Shown in pieces: positions 1 through 9,975 of a DNA stretch of 64,000 bases. Position numbers and translations under genes: made by a program. Location: positions 17,484,001 to 17,548,000 of the forward strand of contig OZ316893.1 in the NCBI GenBank assembly GCA_973895155.1. The letters are read 5' to 3'. The notes beneath the pieces were generated by a model. It made no database searches and was not told the DNA's origin. It saw nothing but the letters and a program-made list of their open reading frames with translations. Numbering within the stretch: position 1 is the stretch's first letter; each line of letters begins with the position of its first letter. Source of the DNA: Marsupella aquatica. Lineage: Eukaryota; Marchantiophyta.

Positions 1-1
1 A

Positions 2-1759
2 GTGAATAGAACTACTCAGTGTCTCCAAGAGGTTCTGAAGGAGAATGGGCAGTTCGATGGGAGAAATGTGACAAGCTACATTAAGTCTTACTTGACAAAA
101 GCAGCTGTCTACAAGTTGGACGAAGGGACGGCCATGAAAGAGTTCATGGTGCTGGTTGAGAAGGAGTTGAGTTCGATGGTGCGGACCATCGTTGAGTCAG
201 CTGAGGGCTGGGATGACTTTGACCAGAAGATGAAAGAGGAGTTCCAAGCAGAGGATGCTAATCGGGTCACGCAGGCTACCTTCTTGGATTGGGTGAATGA
301 CAGGAACAAGAAGCTGAAGGGGCCGCAAGAGCTCCTAAGGGAGTTCAAGAGAAGGGTGTCTCAGTTACCAAAGCGGGATGTGGGAATCATCGAGTTGCAG
401 CGCTCGACGCTCTTCTTGAGGGCAGCCGATGAGGACCTTTGAGAGGAGCTTGAGAACATGATGGAGCTGCTGGAACCTTCAAGAGTTACCTTGTCTAACG
501 ACTGGAACCAAGTTGAGAAAGTGGTGTCAAAAGTGAGCAATCGACACCGGCGGCGAGAGCTAGACAAGGAGGCTACCACTCTCGACCTCAGGCCGCCGAA
601 ACCAATATTGACGAAAGGGAAGCGAGAACCAACGAAGGATGAGATCAAACCATCGGTGGATGATCTTGCAAAAATGATGCAGAACCTGAAGATCTTGGTG
701 GCACATGTGGTCGAGAATCCAAAACCAAGGGTTGCAAGTGCTCCCGAGAGGAAGCGAGAGATGCAGAGTTGGCCATGCATGTGGTGCGACAGCAAAGAGC
801 ATGACAAACGGGAGTGCCTGGACCTGAGGGAAGCTGCGGATAAAGGGCTGATCAAGTTCGTTGGTAAAGTTGGTCGGAAAAAGATATCGTTTGCCGATAC
901 TGAAGAGCCGATTCCATTCAACTCCAACAAGGGAGGCATGAAGGCTTTGGCTAAGAAGCGAGCTGGGAAGCGAGTCGAAGAGGCGTCCTCTTTGCACCTG
1001 GAAGCAAATGTTTACAATGTGGAGTTGGATGGCCCCGTGACGGAAATGGACAAGTTTTACAAGCGCTTGGCGGATCTGGTGCGAGAGAGATCCGGATGGA
1101 GTGACCCGGTGCTGATCAATGCGATAACGGTTGAGGTTGGGGCTAGTTGGGATGCCTCGGTCGAGTCAAAAAGGAAGAAAACTGATGAGGATGACACTCC
1201 GTCTCAATCAGGGGAACGAGAGAGGCGGGATACTCGAGACAAGGAAAGAAGGGTTAGGTTCGAAGAAGAGGAAATGAGCGAGAAAGAGCCGGAGAAAGGG
1301 AAACCGATCAGGAAGGACTCGGGCTGGGTGCTTGGCAGGGATGTGGACCAGGCCATGTACCCGGAGGTTGTAGCTGAGAAGTTCTGGAGCCAACAGGCTC
1401 AAGGGTTTACCAATGCCGAGTTCTTTGGCAGTATGAGGCGGGAGATCCAAGAAGCGATCTTGGAGAGATCCAAGAGGAAACGGATTTACAAAGAGGGCCC
1501 TCACACCTTGATGGGGGAGTCTGGCAAGACGGAAATTGGGAGTTTCCGAACTTACACTGCTGGGGTGTCCATGGGTTCAGGTAGTAAGCCTGCTGGCCCC
1601 AAAGAGTCAGACTTGGGGAAACCAAAGAGGGTCAAGTCCCTTGAAGAGGAGCTCATGAGCTTGGATGATGAGTTCTTCGATGCAGAAGAGGAGCTCATGG
1701 GAACCGGAAGCGAAGCTGAGTCTGTGGCAAACAGGGACCCGACCAAAGGGGGAGAATGA
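2..1759 (+). pseudogene. gag: R0 gag (capsid/nucleocapsid), partial
   Basis: One reading frame runs through the whole interval with a single internal TGA at 440-442. The first 146 codons read like a retrotransposon Gag region (predicted helices, a QxELLREFKRRV-type stretch). A zinc knuckle with exact CX2CX4HX4C spacing (CMWCDSKEHDKREC) lies at 776-817 and would bind the RNA genome in the particle. The rest is charged, Lys/Arg/Glu-rich, with an acidic tail (EEELMSLDDEFF). The frame ends in TGA at 1757-1759, and the protease follows in the same frame after a further TGA near 1847. Each of these TGAs could have come from CGA, so gag and protease were probably one ORF. The N-terminus is cut by the window edge. 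Confidence 0.78.
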
Positions 1760-1873
1760 GAAAGCGTTACCGCGCAGTCGAGGACCATTCATGTCATGGG
1801 CTCAATGAAAGGAAATGGTTATGCTTACCGAGATGGATACTGGGCTTGAGCAAGTCCAGAGAGCGAGTGCCAG

Positions 1874-2326
1874 TTGGAAGGAATGGAAGGCAAGGTGCAG
1901 GCACTCATTGATACTGGCTCGGAGATCAACTTGATGGATCCAAAGGTGTTTCAAAAGGGGAATTGGCCGGTGGATAATAAGTTGCTTTGGAGTGTGAACT
2001 CGGTGAGTTCAATGAAGGACTGTCTTTGGGGCGGATGTCCGAATGTGATGGTGAAGTTCGGGAATGTCAAGCAGGCTTGTAACATTTTTGTTCATGAGCA
2101 CTTGTCGTTTCCGGTGATACTGGGCATGCCATTCATCACTGAATGGAGGATGGAGACGAAGGTTCTGGATGATACTACCTTCATGGTGAAGGTTTGGAGC
2201 AAAGATGGGAAAGAGGTGGTTCAATTTCTGGCTGTTTTACCTGGAAACGAGAGGAATAGGAAAGGGTTGAGGATTGAGAGTGCCGACTCTGGTCCAGGTC
2301 CGGAAAACAACTTGGCACTTCGCTGA
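1874..2326 (+). pseudogene. R0 retropepsin (aspartic protease)
   Basis: The catalytic motif DTGSE is at 1910-1924, inside ALIDTGSEINLM. The flap-like region and a hydrophobic FPVILGMPF segment that fits the second conserved retropepsin strand follow about 60 residues later. The enzyme would process the Gag-Pol polyprotein as a dimer. It is in the same frame as gag and is separated from it only by stop codons. It ends in TGA at 2324-2326, and the RT frame begins a few bases later in a different frame, so there is either a decayed junction or a programmed shift. Family assignment is secure from the motif; activity cannot be judged. Confidence 0.8.
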
Positions 2327-2331
2327 AAAGA

Positions 2332-4140
2332 GTGGATTGGCGGAGTGCTTGTTCCTTAGCTCCTTGTGAAGGGGAAAACACGATGGATAATGGAGAGGAA
2401 GAGCCACTCGAATGTGCGGAGTCTAACTTGGGAAGGGACAAGCTGGAGAAGGAGTTGGAAAGGCAATACTCGTCTATGGCAGTGCTTGTATACTCGAGTA
2501 CCAAATACAAGACGGTTGACAAGAAGGTGAGGCCGGCGGCGATACCTTTGCCGGACGATGCGATGGAGGTTATGGATCGAGCAAGATTGGAACCAAGGCT
2601 GAGGCCAACTGATCGGATAGGGCATAAGTTTACTCAAGGGAGTTTGGCAAAGCTTAAGATTGGTTTGGATGGGTTACTTATGGAGGTGGAGCAAGTGGCA
2701 TTTCGAAAGATGATAATGGAGCATGGCAAGGCATTCTCATTTTTGATTGAGGAGATTGGTTGTGCGGACCCGAGTAAGGTGACACCGATGGTCATCTTTA
2801 CTATCCCTCATGTTCCGTGGGATCTGAAACCGATTTCGGTTCCACCGGCTTTAGCTCCAAAGCTTGCAGAATTGCTTAAGGAGAAGCTGAGTGCTAGGAT
2901 TCTCGAGAGGTCTGATGCTCCTTACTCAAACAGATGGTTTACAGTGAGAAAGAAGAATGGAAGCTTGAGGTTCATTCAGGATATGCAACCTCCGAACAAG
3001 GTGACCATCAGGAATGTGGGAGTTGGGCCACTCGTGGATGAGTTTGCAGAGGAGTTTGCTGGGAGGGCAATCTACTCCATGGGTGATTTGTTTTTGGGTT
3101 ACGACCAATTCCAGTTGGCGCAAGAGAGCCGAGACATTACAACTATGAGGACCCCGTTGGGCCTCTTGAGGATGTGCACTCTTCCTCAAGGGGCGACAAA
3201 CTCAGTAGCGCACATGCAAAATGCGATGAGTAAAATCTTGGAGCCGTTCATTCCGGTAAAAGCGAGACCATTCATTGATGATGTCCCGATAAAGGGGTGC
3301 TTGGCTGAAGGGAAGGATGAGACATTGAGAAGTGATGGGATCCGGCAGTTTGTGTGGGATCACATTGTTGATGTTAAGGCGGTTCTCGAGAAGCTGATTG
3401 ATGTGGGAGTCACTCTTTCGGGGAAGAAGTCTGAATTCAGGATGAAAGAGGTGAAAGTCATTGGGCAAATGTGCGGATCTTATGGAAGGAAGCCAAACAT
3501 GGATAAGGTGAGAGCTATTAGCGAGATGAAGGATTGTGAATTGGTGCCGGAAGTTTGGAGGTTTCTGGGTGCTTGTGTCTTTTACAAGATCTAGATCCCT
3601 CACTTCTCGCACCTGGCGGACCCGCTCTATGAGCTGTTGAGGAAAAAGGTTAAGTGGAGATGGCTACCGGAGCATAGTGAAGCAATGGCTAAGCTTAAGA
3701 GCGCTCTCATGAGCCCGCCAGTTCTCCGAGCTGCAGACTATGAGAGCGGGCGACCACTGATCATGACTGTTGATGCGAGTCCGTTCGCAGTCGGGTGGGC
3801 TGTTGGGCAAGATGACAAGAATGGGGAAAGGTATGCGATCAGATTTGGGGCAAAAGTTTTTACGGAAAGGCAAAGGAGATATGCTCAAGTTAAGAGGGAG
3901 CTTTGGGGTGCCAAGGTGGCACTCCATCAGGAGAGGAACTATTTGATTGGGGTGCCGATGGTGGTTGAGATTGATTGCCAATTGTTGCTGGGGACGATTG
4001 CGAATTGTGACACGCCTGACATAGCAATACTCAGGTGGATCGCTTTCATTTGGATGTTCAACCCTGAGCTAAGTCACATTGCAGGAAAGTATAATCCGGT
4101 TGCCGACATGCTGTCAAGGGTGAGATTTGGAAATGAGTAG
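2332..4140 (+). pseudogene. pol: R0 reverse transcriptase and RNase H
   Basis: One frame with a single TAG at 3592-3594. The RT fingers and palm are clear: YSNRWFTVRKKNGSLRFIQD, then the LPQGATNS motif and the active-site box FIDD (near 3270-3284) in place of the usual YxDD. The thumb/connection region follows. After the TAG comes an RNase H domain starting MTVDASPFAVGWAVGQ, where the Asp is the first catalytic carboxylate, and ending HIAGKYNPVADMLSR, the usual gypsy RNase H end. Normally an integrase would come next; it is absent. The TAG sits where a CAG codon would read through, so the pol was probably continuous. It copies the element RNA into DNA in the particle. Confidence 0.85.
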
Positions 4141-4157
4141 CAACGAGAGTTGGCGAG

Positions 4158-4436
4158 GTGATCGGAACTGAAAGTGTTGGAAGTCTAGAGTTCAAGGAAG
4201 AACTCTACTCGGGAGAGTTGCTGGATATCGGGCGTTACATTAGCACTTTGGAGAAGCAACCAGAGTGGAGTTACCAAGAGGTCCTGGTCCAGGCGCATCT
4301 GTTGGACTTGAGTTTCGAAAGTGGCTTGACTAGTTCTGATTCGGATGAGTTGGACTTTGAGTTTCTGGAAAGTGGAGTGCCTAAGGCCGAGTCTGAAGGC
4401 TTTGGGTTTGATTTTCTTGAGGAGGAAGTGGTCTAG
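4158..4436 (+). CDS. Small acidic ORF after RNase H, unknown
   Basis: This is a 92-codon ORF in a new frame, 17 bases after the RNase H stop. It is strongly acidic and rich in Glu, Asp, Ser, Phe and Leu (for example SSDSDELDFEFLESG), with no metal-binding or catalytic motif I can see. Its place is where integrase should be in a Ty3/gypsy element. It could be a remnant of an accessory protein, a disordered C-terminal tail of Pol after a frameshift, or a chance ORF. I do not assign a function. Confidence 0.35.
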   Translation: MIGTESVGSLEFKEELYSGELLDIGRYISTLEKQPEWSYQEVLVQAHLLDLSFESGLTSSDSDELDFEFLESGVPKAESEGFGFDFLEEEVV

Positions 4437-4523
4437 GCGCATGGCTCAAGTTTGGACTCAGACTTAGAGGAAATCTGATGGATTGGAGCAGACCGGAGGC
4501 TGCTCAGGTTTACTGGGGGAGGA

Positions 4524-5245
4524 TGTCGTGCTGAAAGATTTCGGCTCAGGAATGGCTTTTATAGGGGATGATGGGCAAGGCCTCCCGGTTGGGTTGCGTG
4601 CATGCTGACTCGGAGGGGCTGCTTGGTTGGATGGATTGAGGTTTGGTGATTGGGTGACTCGTCGTCACCAGGTTTGGTGTTTGGGTGAGTCACCAGGCTT
4701 GGAGTTTGGATGAGCCTCGTTGATGGCAGCTGGCTCAGACTGGATGGTTGGGTTTCCGATGCTACTTAAGACTTGAGCCTTGGCTCATTGAGGTTGGCGG
4801 TTGTCTATTGAGATCTGTTGAGTTGCATTTTGTGAGTTCTGATCCGTTCTACGAAACTTGACTATTGTGTGGCGGTTTTGGAGTTCTAAGCGAGTGTTGG
4901 ATCCAGGTGTGGAGTTTTCGATCCAGGCGGCAAATTTCTCGAGTTTGGAGTCTTGTTGATCCAGGCGGGGATTTCTCAAGTTTGAAGTCTTGTCGATCCA
5001 GGCGAGGATTTCTCGAGTTTGGAGCCTCGTTGGTCCAGGCCCGAGTTCCGTGTGAGCTATTTCAGACTAGTGGAGTAGCTAGTCGAGTTTTGGTTTTGTG
5101 AGCTAAGGAGGATAGTTTTTCCGTCAGATTTTGAGTAGTTAGTCACTCGAGGAGTTCTACTCGACAAGTTAGAGGTAGCGGCCCGCCGTAGGGCCATCTA
5201 CCAGACTCTTGCGGGCAAGCTTACTCGAGGGCACCTATTGTAACC
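4524..5245 (+). repeat. Probable 3' LTR of R0
   Basis: A purine-rich stretch (GGGGGAGGA, about 4515-4523) that could serve as polypurine tract is followed directly by TGTCGTGC, a plausible LTR start. The region is non-coding and contains a four-copy tandem repeat. The end is set where the R1 methyltransferase reading becomes recognisable and is uncertain by about 50 bases. No 5' LTR is in the window for comparison. Confidence 0.5.
4905..5040 (+). repeat. Tandem repeat, 4 copies of about 38 bp
   Basis: The block GATCCAGGCG with TTTCTCGAGTTTGGAGTC recurs at 4920, 4958, 4995 and about 5032, a 37-38 bp period. It lies in the probable LTR of R0 and may be a promoter-proximal repeat. Confidence 0.75.
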
Positions 5246-5289
5246 TTTGTGAGAAAAGTAAAAAATATAAAGGAGTGAGAGTTTGCTCC

Positions 5290-6082
5290 GAAAAGTGCTT
5301 GTTGCCTGTCCCGATCGCAGCCAAAAATGCGCAATTTGCCCGAGGAGCCCCTAACTTTAAGTCCTCGCGACAACGTGCAGCATCCAATAACACAGCAGGT
5401 CCAATCCAAGACCTCACCTGATGAACACTGGCAACAATCTGTTGACGATGATCACCCAAGAGTAGCATATTCTCCAAAATGTAGGCTGGAGGCCGTGTCT
5501 GGTGCAATTGGAGATGACGCAACACCCGTAACATCTCCCAAAATAATGCAGATCTTGGATCATGAAGTCCATGTCCAATTCCAGCTCTAGATTGGCCCTA
5601 ACATGGCCAACCAACAATCACCAAATCAATAGGGCCAACACGATCTAGATGATCCGCCCCCAACAATAAAATATTAGTAGGTAGTGCATGTTGTTAGCCA
5701 CAAATAGCATCCACTAGCAATAACTGTAGAAAACAATCCACCAACATAGCCACATGGCGCAATGAGACTCTTTGTGTTGTCTCATCTATCTCCACATACA
5801 AGTAACGATGCACAAGAATTCCTACTTGAAGAATAGCAGCCAACCCAGTGCTAATCCCACCAAATAAATCCAACAAACAAATACCCTCCGGTGAATATTG
5901 CCATGCAATGGGAGTGGTATCCAATGGTGAAAGAGTCACCGGCCCACCTGCAGGAGATTGCTTTGCTCCTAGTTGTGGTGTAAAAGTATGATGCCATGCA
6001 TCATGTACCAATTGTGCTGCTGTTTGTGGCAAGGCCTGGCTAGTACCCCACACTGGTGGCACAACACTACCAACAGATAACC
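5290..6082 (-). pseudogene. DNMT3-like cytosine-C5 DNA methyltransferase in R1
   Basis: The SAM-binding motif I reads LLDLFGGISTGLAAIL (about 5838-5875), followed by RYLYVEIDE, which matches the DNMT3 pattern SLFDGIxTGxxxL and ExD. The catalytic motif IV reads GWPC-stop-GQS: the Cys codon is at 5601-5603 and the next codon is TAG (5598-5600), where PCQ would need CAG. Motif VI is ENM at 5466-5474, in place of ENV. A region with VLLDAAR and APRANCAF follows, which may be the motif VIII area. The frame shifts at least once between motifs I and VI. The protein would methylate cytosines using SAM. It follows the retropepsin of the same element and is cut off by R0 at its C-terminal end. The motif order fits C5 methyltransferases; the DNMT3 subfamily is my judgement from motif I. 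Confidence 0.75.
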
Positions 6083-6333
6083 TGTGGTGCGTCCCATGGC
6101 GCCCCAAACCCAAGAAACCCGCCCGCACAAGCCGATTCCCGCAGGTTTCGTCCTTGACGAGGCCGTTTCCGCGGCTTAGCGGCATGAGATGCTGCTAATC
6201 TCCTCTACTACTACTATTAACATTTTACACACATATACTGGACAGATCCTTCATCGGGTCATGAGATACTTAGCCGGCCTATTCTAGGCCCTCCCTTGTA
6301 TTCCTCTCCTGGTCTTCCATTAGGTATGTTTGA

Positions 6334-6349
6334 ATTCCGCCGCCGGAAT
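6334..6349. other. Conserved 3'-module palindrome, element a
   Basis: ATTCCGCCGCCGGAAT is a near-perfect palindrome 251 bases from the element's 3' terminus, next to TAGGTATGTTT. The same module occurs at 14654, 28110, 48344 (family A), 9252, 19732, 56553 (family B), and 40145 and 55188 (family C). Confidence 0.8.
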
Positions 6350-6810
6350 GATCCCCAATTGGCTTGGTTAAGCCGCTAAGACCTCTCTCAGCTCGACACA
6401 TCCATCTCTCACTCCCTTGCTACTTCCCTTCATTGATGTGGGCACTCTTCACACAAGTTAATGCGACACACAAATAGCAAAATGACTCCTTCTGACTAAG
6501 TTATACCATGCACTTGCCATACAAACAGTACATCTCATACACAAGCTCTGCGAACTAAGCCGTGAGGCCAACTCTATTCAGTTCTTAGGCATGAGGAAAC
6601 ATGAATATACACAAGGGTCACTGTATAACTAACCAAGAGCTTCTCTTACTACTTGATCCCAGCCCTGCTGGTGCAACTAAAAACTTGCTAAAGAAGAGGC
6701 CCTGAACTCCCCGCAGCCCAGGTATTTATCCTGGTTGTGGATCCGCCTGATTCCTTGCAGCATAAGCCTAATCCACTTACTATAATCTACCTAACTGTAA
6801 TCTACCTATG

Positions 6811-7650
6811 TAGGGTCGCCGCCCAGCCTTTCCAGGTGTCATCATTTGTTGGAATGGCATTGATGGGATCGACCTCCTCCTCTTCGGCTTCTCCCTGCCT
6901 CCTGTTCTGCTGCTCTGCTGGTTTCCTTGGTGCCACCGACCTTGTTCTTTTTGCCGGGGTGGCCTCTTTGTTGTTGTTTCCTTTCCTCTTCATCTCGGCT
7001 GCCGTGGATGTTTCTCCTAGCACAGTTGCCTTTGTCCACCCTTCCGTGCTACCCTTCAACTCCCAGTGCGCGTCGTTGCAGCGGTTGATGGCTTCCCGAA
7101 TGCCGACGATTCTATCTTCGCAAAATAGAAGGTCATCAAGCTGATTGGCAGTAGGAGTCCACAAGAACTCGGCCTTGATGAGTTCTCCTCCTAAGAAGGC
7201 AGACCTCTGCAGCTCCCACAGTCGAGCGAGCTCCTGCCATTCTCAAGCTGCTCTCTCCAATTCTTCATCCTCGTAAGTCCCAATGTACTCAGTTGCCTGT
7301 TCAAATAGACATCCCCAAAAATGTGTCGCTTGATTGACGTTGCTCATACCCTCCTTGACTCGATCATTGGTATCTGTTCCCACCCAGAGTGCTTGCCTAA
7401 GCAGCTGACAGTATTTGGCCTCCCGTAGTCATCTGCCCAACTCGTGCTTGCAAATGAGCCACTATTCCTCGCGAGCGGTCCTTACCCCTCTCCTCCTCTG
7501 GTCTTCCCTCCCGTTGGTCACCCCTAGCCACCAACGCTTAGCGCGCCCTAACCCTAATCGTGTTCTCTCCCCCGACGTCCTTACTTCCAGCCTCGGCCCG
7601 GGTTCCATAGTCACCCCTAATTGTTTATATTTTCCTTGTCTTGTTACTAT
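6811..7650 (-). pseudogene. Element a: N-terminal remnant of PMD/coiled-coil gene
   Basis: Read on the - strand this keeps the first part of the family A protein: basic N-terminus, the QLDDLLF and GIREAI segments, the DAHWELKGSTE region, then AKRTR and the acidic QGEAEEEEVDPI linker, up to DDTWKGWAATL. The reading stops at the deletion join near 6811. Several frameshifts are present (for example near 7230). Everything that defines the family, the PMD-like core and the coiled coil, has been deleted, so this copy cannot make the protein. Confidence 0.7.
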
Positions 7651-7729
7651 ACTAAGGTGTTTCCAGGGTACACTCCTGCTTTTACCATGTAAACCGGCCT
7701 AGTGATTCTTGGCTAGGCATCACATAACC

Positions 7730-8651
7730 TATGCATGACTTGCTCCTCATGTGACTCCTCCACTGCTTGAACATCTGCCCTCCATCAAATCAATAGGATC
7801 AGTGATTACACCACTAAATGCTGCCAAAGGCAATGGTGTAGATTTAGGGCCTTCCATAGGTCCACTAAATTGCACTGGCAATCTGCTCAATCTAGCATCT
7901 CCTGATTGCTAATCAAGTCAGTCTGAAATTGATTCATCCAAAAAATCAAGAATAAATCCCATGGGGTACAACACTGTACATCCCACCAACACATCATAGG
8001 ACTCTGCCTTAGTCAAAATAGCTTGCGTCTGTATGTGAGAGCTATCCTTTGCATGACCCTCCTGAATCCGCAAGTCAAGTGGTCGTCTGGTGATGTGCTA
8101 TGTGGGTGTAGGTCCCCCCAATTGGAAAGGGACACTCCTCCAGATCATCTGGATGCAATCCCAATCCTCGTATTGTAGACTTACCCCAACATCAAGGGCT
8201 GGGCACCAGTATCCAATATCACTCTCTCTAGCTGGTATACTGCTCTAGTAGGCCCAACTGATTGTAAGATACCACTCCGATTATCCAATGACACAATGCT
8301 AGGTTTAAATCTAGTCCTCTCAAATGTAGGGCGTGCTAGCAAATCCATCAAATTTGTTGCTGCATCATGCCATGTCTCACTAGTAGCAATAGGTGGTGTC
8401 AACTCTGCTACTATATAACTACATGCTGCCTCTACATGAGAAGCCAAAACTGGAGTATCCTTGCATGATGTGGCTGCCAATCTAAACACATCAACTGGAC
8501 TAACCCCCAATGTCAGCATATTTGTCACTGAAAATAATGGGGTGCGCACTATGGTGGTAGCCGCCCCCAACAAGGTACCCGTCATCCCTATTGCAATATC
8601 ATGTGATTCAACCAACCTACTCACACCTTGGTTTGTCCAAATCGGGTTCAT
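7730..8651 (-). pseudogene. R1 retropepsin-like aspartic protease
   Basis: The catalytic motif DTGA (VILDTGAQPLMLG) lies at about 8202-8213 on the - strand. About 90 residues further on, YDVLVGCTVLYPMGFILD fits the second conserved part of retropepsins. A 110-residue N-terminal section contains GTLLGAATTIVRTPLF and LTLGVSPVDVFRLA, which recurs in R2 at 27719-27858 and so defines the family. Stop codons and shifts lie between 7730 and 8180. In the intact element this would process the polyprotein; the methyltransferase follows directly after the inserted element a. Confidence 0.72.
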
Positions 8652-8654
8652 AGA

Positions 8655-9078
8655 GGCAGTCTAAACTGTCTCTAATAATGTAAAAGACTGAGAAGCTTGG
8701 TCCGACAACGTCCATCCCCCCTTTGTGGATCTAGCTCCACTACTGCTCCTTCGAGATGAAGAGCTTTGGCTGCCCCATGTGTCAAAACTGTTGATGCATC
8801 AATATGCATAGTGCCACACATGAATCCCATGGTGGTAAGGTCTCCATCAGCCCCATAGGATGTGGAAGCTCCATGAGATGTAGAAGCTCCATCACCAGAA
8901 GCAAGTCTCACCTGAGAACTAGCCATAGCAGCTAGTTGTTGCTCCAATTGAGCAATCTTAGCGTCCTTAGGATTTGTGGTCACAATAGGAGTAGCATCAC
9001 CTAGCTCCCTATCTCCCTGCATGTGGCATACCTTGGCCACGACCACCACCTCTACCTCCTCTTCCCTGATCATGTGTG
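8655..9078 (-). pseudogene. R1 gag C-terminal region, RG-rich and coiled-coil
   Basis: On the - strand the DNA reads in one frame as GRGGRGGGRGQGMPH, an RGG-type basic tail, and then as a short helix of the form AKIAQLEQQLAAMASSQ, followed by a Ser/Thr/Gly linker. RGG tracts after a zinc knuckle are usual in nucleocapsid proteins. The same stretch is present in R2 near 32780-33010. Element g was inserted at its upstream edge (duplication CATTG). The boundary to the protease is not marked by a stop that I trust. Confidence 0.6.
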
Positions 9079-9251
9079 CATTGTGTCACGTCGTCAGCCT
9101 TGGCCTTACTCGGGCTTCGGCTTAAACAGGCACATCCTTTGTCAAAATGAGGGTTCGGGCAGGGAGGGAGGCACGGAATGCACCCAACTTACGTAAAATA
9201 GCGCTAAGTGCGCCTATCCTCATATACAGACACCTCCTAGGTATGATTTGT

Positions 9252-9267
9252 GTTCTGCCGCCGGAAC
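9252..9267. other. Conserved 3'-module palindrome, element g
   Basis: GTTCTGCCGCCGGAAC lies 168 bases from the terminus, the same distance as in h and f (169). Confidence 0.8.
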
Positions 9268-9975
9268 GTACCTCAATCGATAGTAGGATCGACCCTAGCT
9301 TAAGGGCTTCTAAGCCTTCGTATTGTCCGCCTTCGATCCGGATTTTGGTGATATGGGTGCTCAACCCGGGCTCGCAACCATGTACACGTGCACCCCGTGC
9401 ACTACTTGGGTAGTGCATTCGGCCAAGCGTTGGCACCTATACACGAGATTCACACACATACATACGCACAAGCATAAAATCTCGATTTACACAAAGGAAA
9501 TAACGGGAAGGGATTTACTCCATAAGAGGCATACGCGTACACTTAGTTGACCCGAATGCTCTGGAGTGAACAGGTCCGAGGCCGAGGGTGTACACTACAA
9601 TGGAGCCCGGCTCCGCACTCGCCCAACGAGCTTAGTCTTACACCCTCCCCTTGATACTCTTTCATTCCCAGAGGTCGGGACTCCCCGCACATACTGCGGA
9701 TGTCCAATACTGAGACTAAAAAAACCCCCTGCCTCTACCGAGGGGTGCACTAAATACTAAGGGCAGAGGAACGGAGTGTCCTCCCGCCCGAAGATTTGAT
9801 GACTTAGGTCCTAACTAATCTGACTGTCAGGCCAAAAAACGGTTGTGTCTTATTAGAAGATCCTACCCTACGCAGGCTGGACAGCATGGCGGTGCTGCTC
9901 TAACTAGGGCAGGTTCCTGTCCCCATAGCCTGATTTAGCTATTCCTAACCCTATTCTATTCCTACTCCGCCACTA

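Larger units (their letters stand above)
1..5245 (+). mobile_element. Ty3/gypsy-type LTR retrotransposon R0, 3' part
   Basis: Gag with a CCHC knuckle, a DTGSE retropepsin, and reverse transcriptase/RNase H follow one another on the + strand, then an A/G-rich tract and a probable 3' LTR. The 5' LTR and gag start lie left of the window. No integrase (HHCC or DDE core) is found after RNase H, where Ty3/gypsy elements normally carry it; a short acidic ORF is there instead. The element interrupts the methyltransferase of retroelement R1, whose reading resumes near 5290. The right boundary (about 5245) is approximate because the other target duplication lies outside the window. Confidence 0.8.
6083..7724 (-). 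mobile_element. Element a: deleted family A copy, 1642 bp
   Basis: It begins TGTGGTGCGTCCC and ends AGGCATCACA and is flanked by the 5-bp duplication TAACC (6078-6082 and 7725-7729). The left 0.73 kb matches the 3' end of full copies b and c, and the right 0.91 kb matches their 5' coding end. The middle 3.06 kb is missing, with the join at about 6811-6813 over a 3-base microhomology (GTA). It is inserted in R1 between the protease and the methyltransferase. Confidence 0.88.

Noticed and set aside
5694-6185. A 163-codon - strand ORF taken as one protein
   Set aside because: Its first part lies in element a and only the part below 6083 is methyltransferase; the ORF crosses an insertion boundary.
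7545-7560. CCCTAACCCTAATCG-type words (also near 18935, 32390, 59457) that resemble telomere repeats
   Set aside because: They occur once per family A element at the same coding position (Arg/Leu/Gly-rich N-terminus), not as arrays.
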